Part shown: one piece after another, positions 5,801 through 6,149 of the stretch
How the letters are laid out: every line of letters starts with the position of its first letter
Position numbering within the stretch: position 1 is the first letter of the stretch
Source: Thermodesulfobacteriota bacterium
GTDB lineage: Bacteria > Desulfobacterota > Syntrophobacteria > BM002
DNA: 6,149 bases
Reading direction: 5' to 3'
Assembly (NCBI GenBank): GCA_947259475.1
Contig: CAMYLW010000109.1
Location: 1 to 6,149, forward strand
Position numbers and translations under genes: made by a program
The notes under the pieces: generated by a model
The model's input: only the letters and a program-made list of their open reading frames with translations
Told to the model about the DNA's origin: nothing
Databases searched by the model: none

Positions 5801-5854
5801 CTACTCCTGGCTCCTAATTTCGCAATTGTCTTCTGTCCTCTGGCTTCCTGTTTC
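5801..5854. repeat. Pyrimidine-rich heptameric array, TNNCTCC/TGTCYTC type
   Basis: Units of 7 bp start at 5801, 5808 and 5815. After a 5-bp interruption they resume at 5827, 5834 and 5841, with a degenerate unit at 5848. The clearest are TGGCTCC, TGTCTTC and TGTCCTC. The same pattern appears at 3141-3161 ahead of the third gene. Confidence 0.55.
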
Positions 5855-5897
5855 GCCGCGTCTCCGTTTCGCCCCTTCTCCGTTTCATTCCGCCTTG
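5850..5897. repeat. 16-bp tandem repeat GTTTCGCC-NNNTCTCC
   Basis: Two 16-bp units at 5850-5865 and 5866-5881 agree at all but two positions, and a third, degenerate unit follows at 5882. Each unit itself looks like two 8-bp halves ending in CC. The array directly abuts the heptad array upstream. Confidence 0.6.
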
Positions 5898-5927
5898 CTT
5901 CCAACCTCAAGGCCCACAGGGCCGCTC

Positions 5928-5941
5928 CTCCAACCTCCAAC
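5928..5941. repeat. Tandem CTCCAAC heptads
   Basis: Two exact CTCCAAC copies sit side by side. This is the reverse complement of the GAGGTTN-type unit (GTTGGAG) in the intergenic array at 3016-3050, and single copies occur at 3078 and 3122. A few bases upstream, 5911-5923 can form a small GGCCC-aca-GGGCC stem. Confidence 0.5.
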
Positions 5942-5964
5942 TCTCTGCCTACGGCCTTACTCCT

Positions 5965-5993
5965 TTGGCGGGACGGGCCTCAATGCCCGCCAA
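5965..5993. repeat. GC-rich hairpin TTGGCGGG...CCCGCCAA
   Basis: TTGGCGGG (5965-5972) and CCCGCCAA (5986-5993) are perfect 8-bp inverted arms around 13 nt. An alternative inner pairing CGGGC/GCCCG (5974-5978 with 5985-5989) competes with it. No T-run follows. Confidence 0.55.
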
Positions 5994-6003
5994 TGGTATT
6001 GTC

Positions 6004-6092
6004 TGTAGGAGAGACCTCCTGGTCGCGATCTAATAATATGGCGTCTGCCATCGGCAGACGACCAATATCGCAACGAGGACGTTGCTCCTACA
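6004..6092. repeat. 89-bp nested palindromic element
   Basis: The outer arms, 26 bp each (6004-6029 and 6067-6092), share the ends TGTAGGAG/CTCCTACA and GCGAT/ATCGC, with several mismatches between. Nested within is a perfect 8-bp hairpin, CGTCTGCC (6042-6049) with GGCAGACG (6053-6060), on a 3-nt loop. The outer sequence has the look of a dispersed extragenic palindrome, into or around which the inner one may have been placed. No transposase or RAYT gene is in the window. Confidence 0.65.
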
Positions 6093-6103
6093 AAGGAATG
6101 CAG

Positions 6104-6120
6104 GGTGGCCACTGTCCACC
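6104..6120. repeat. Small GGTGG/CCACC inverted repeat
   Basis: GGTGG (6104-6108) and CCACC (6116-6120) form a 5-bp stem around 7 nt. It is short and could be chance, but it continues the palindrome-rich character of the tail. Confidence 0.35.
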
Positions 6121-6149
6121 GATAAAGTTAACCTCCGCTGCTCCAATCT

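Larger units (their letters stand above)
5515..6149. other. 635-bp gene-free, repeat-dense region
   Basis: No open frame here has a ribosome binding site together with recognisable protein sequence. Instead the stretch contains, in order, a palindromic heptad element (5597-5727), a short hairpin (5768-5800), a pyrimidine-rich heptad array (5801-5854), a 16-bp tandem (5850-5897), CTCCAAC units (5928-5941), a GC-rich hairpin (5965-5993), a nested palindrome (6004-6092) and a small GGTGG/CCACC stem (6104-6120). I see no tRNA, rRNA, CRISPR or transposase remnant. The last 29 bp to the window edge hold nothing I can name. Confidence 0.7.

Noticed and set aside
5745..6008. 87-residue + strand open frame in the tail, and a 63-residue one antisense to it (5749-5940)
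   Set aside because: Neither has a ribosome binding site. Both run through the hairpin and the heptad and 16-bp arrays, and the translation is repeat-derived and low in complexity.
5515..6149. Insertion-sequence remnant or attachment site
   Set aside because: No transposase or integrase fragment can be read in any frame, there is no tRNA end, and no clear target duplications surround the palindromes.

Overview
The window holds one three-gene operon on the + strand for a domain-split glutamate synthase (GOGAT), surrounded and interrupted by unusually repeat-rich non-coding DNA. The protein families, strong AGGAG-type ribosome binding sites, roughly balanced base composition and large number of [4Fe-4S] motifs suggest an anaerobic bacterium. 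Desulfobacterota (the former sulfate-reducing/syntrophic Deltaproteobacteria) is my best guess. It is an inference from gene architecture and from a general resemblance of the repeats to ones I associate with that group, not a proof.

Layout. Positions 1-255: leader with three stacked short-period degenerate arrays (about 9-10 bp, 7 bp and 8 bp), a possible -10 box and the first RBS. 256-1386: class II glutamine amidotransferase (GOGAT domain 1). 1350-2984: FMN-dependent glutamate synthase domain (domain 2) with an N-terminal dicluster ferredoxin module, overlapping the first gene by 37 bp. 2985-3180: 196-bp spacer with heptameric arrays and a perfect 14-bp inverted repeat. 3181-5514: a 777-residue fusion of the GXGXG beta-helix domain (domain 3), a GltD-like FAD/NAD(P) oxidoreductase and a C-terminal dicluster ferredoxin. 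5515-6149: 635 bp with no credible gene, packed with palindromes and short tandem arrays.

Working together. The amidotransferase would release ammonia from glutamine. The FMN domain would condense it with 2-oxoglutarate and reduce the product to glutamate. The fusion protein would carry electrons from a pyridine nucleotide or ferredoxin through FAD and several Fe-S clusters to the FMN, while its GXGXG domain supplies the structural piece normally at the C terminus of the alpha subunit. In a canonical bacterial GOGAT, domains 1, 2 and 3 form one alpha chain of about 1500 residues and the reductase is a separate beta chain. Here the domains are redistributed and each redox-active protein gains a ferredoxin module.

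The most unusual part is the DNA between the genes. Every gap contains degenerate arrays with a 7-bp or 8-bp period, and several are arranged as inverted repeats. An exact 13-mer (ATTCGGATTTCGG) occurs on both sides of the operon. The coding part resembles known split-GOGAT operons. I see no defence system, CRISPR array, transposase or RNA gene.
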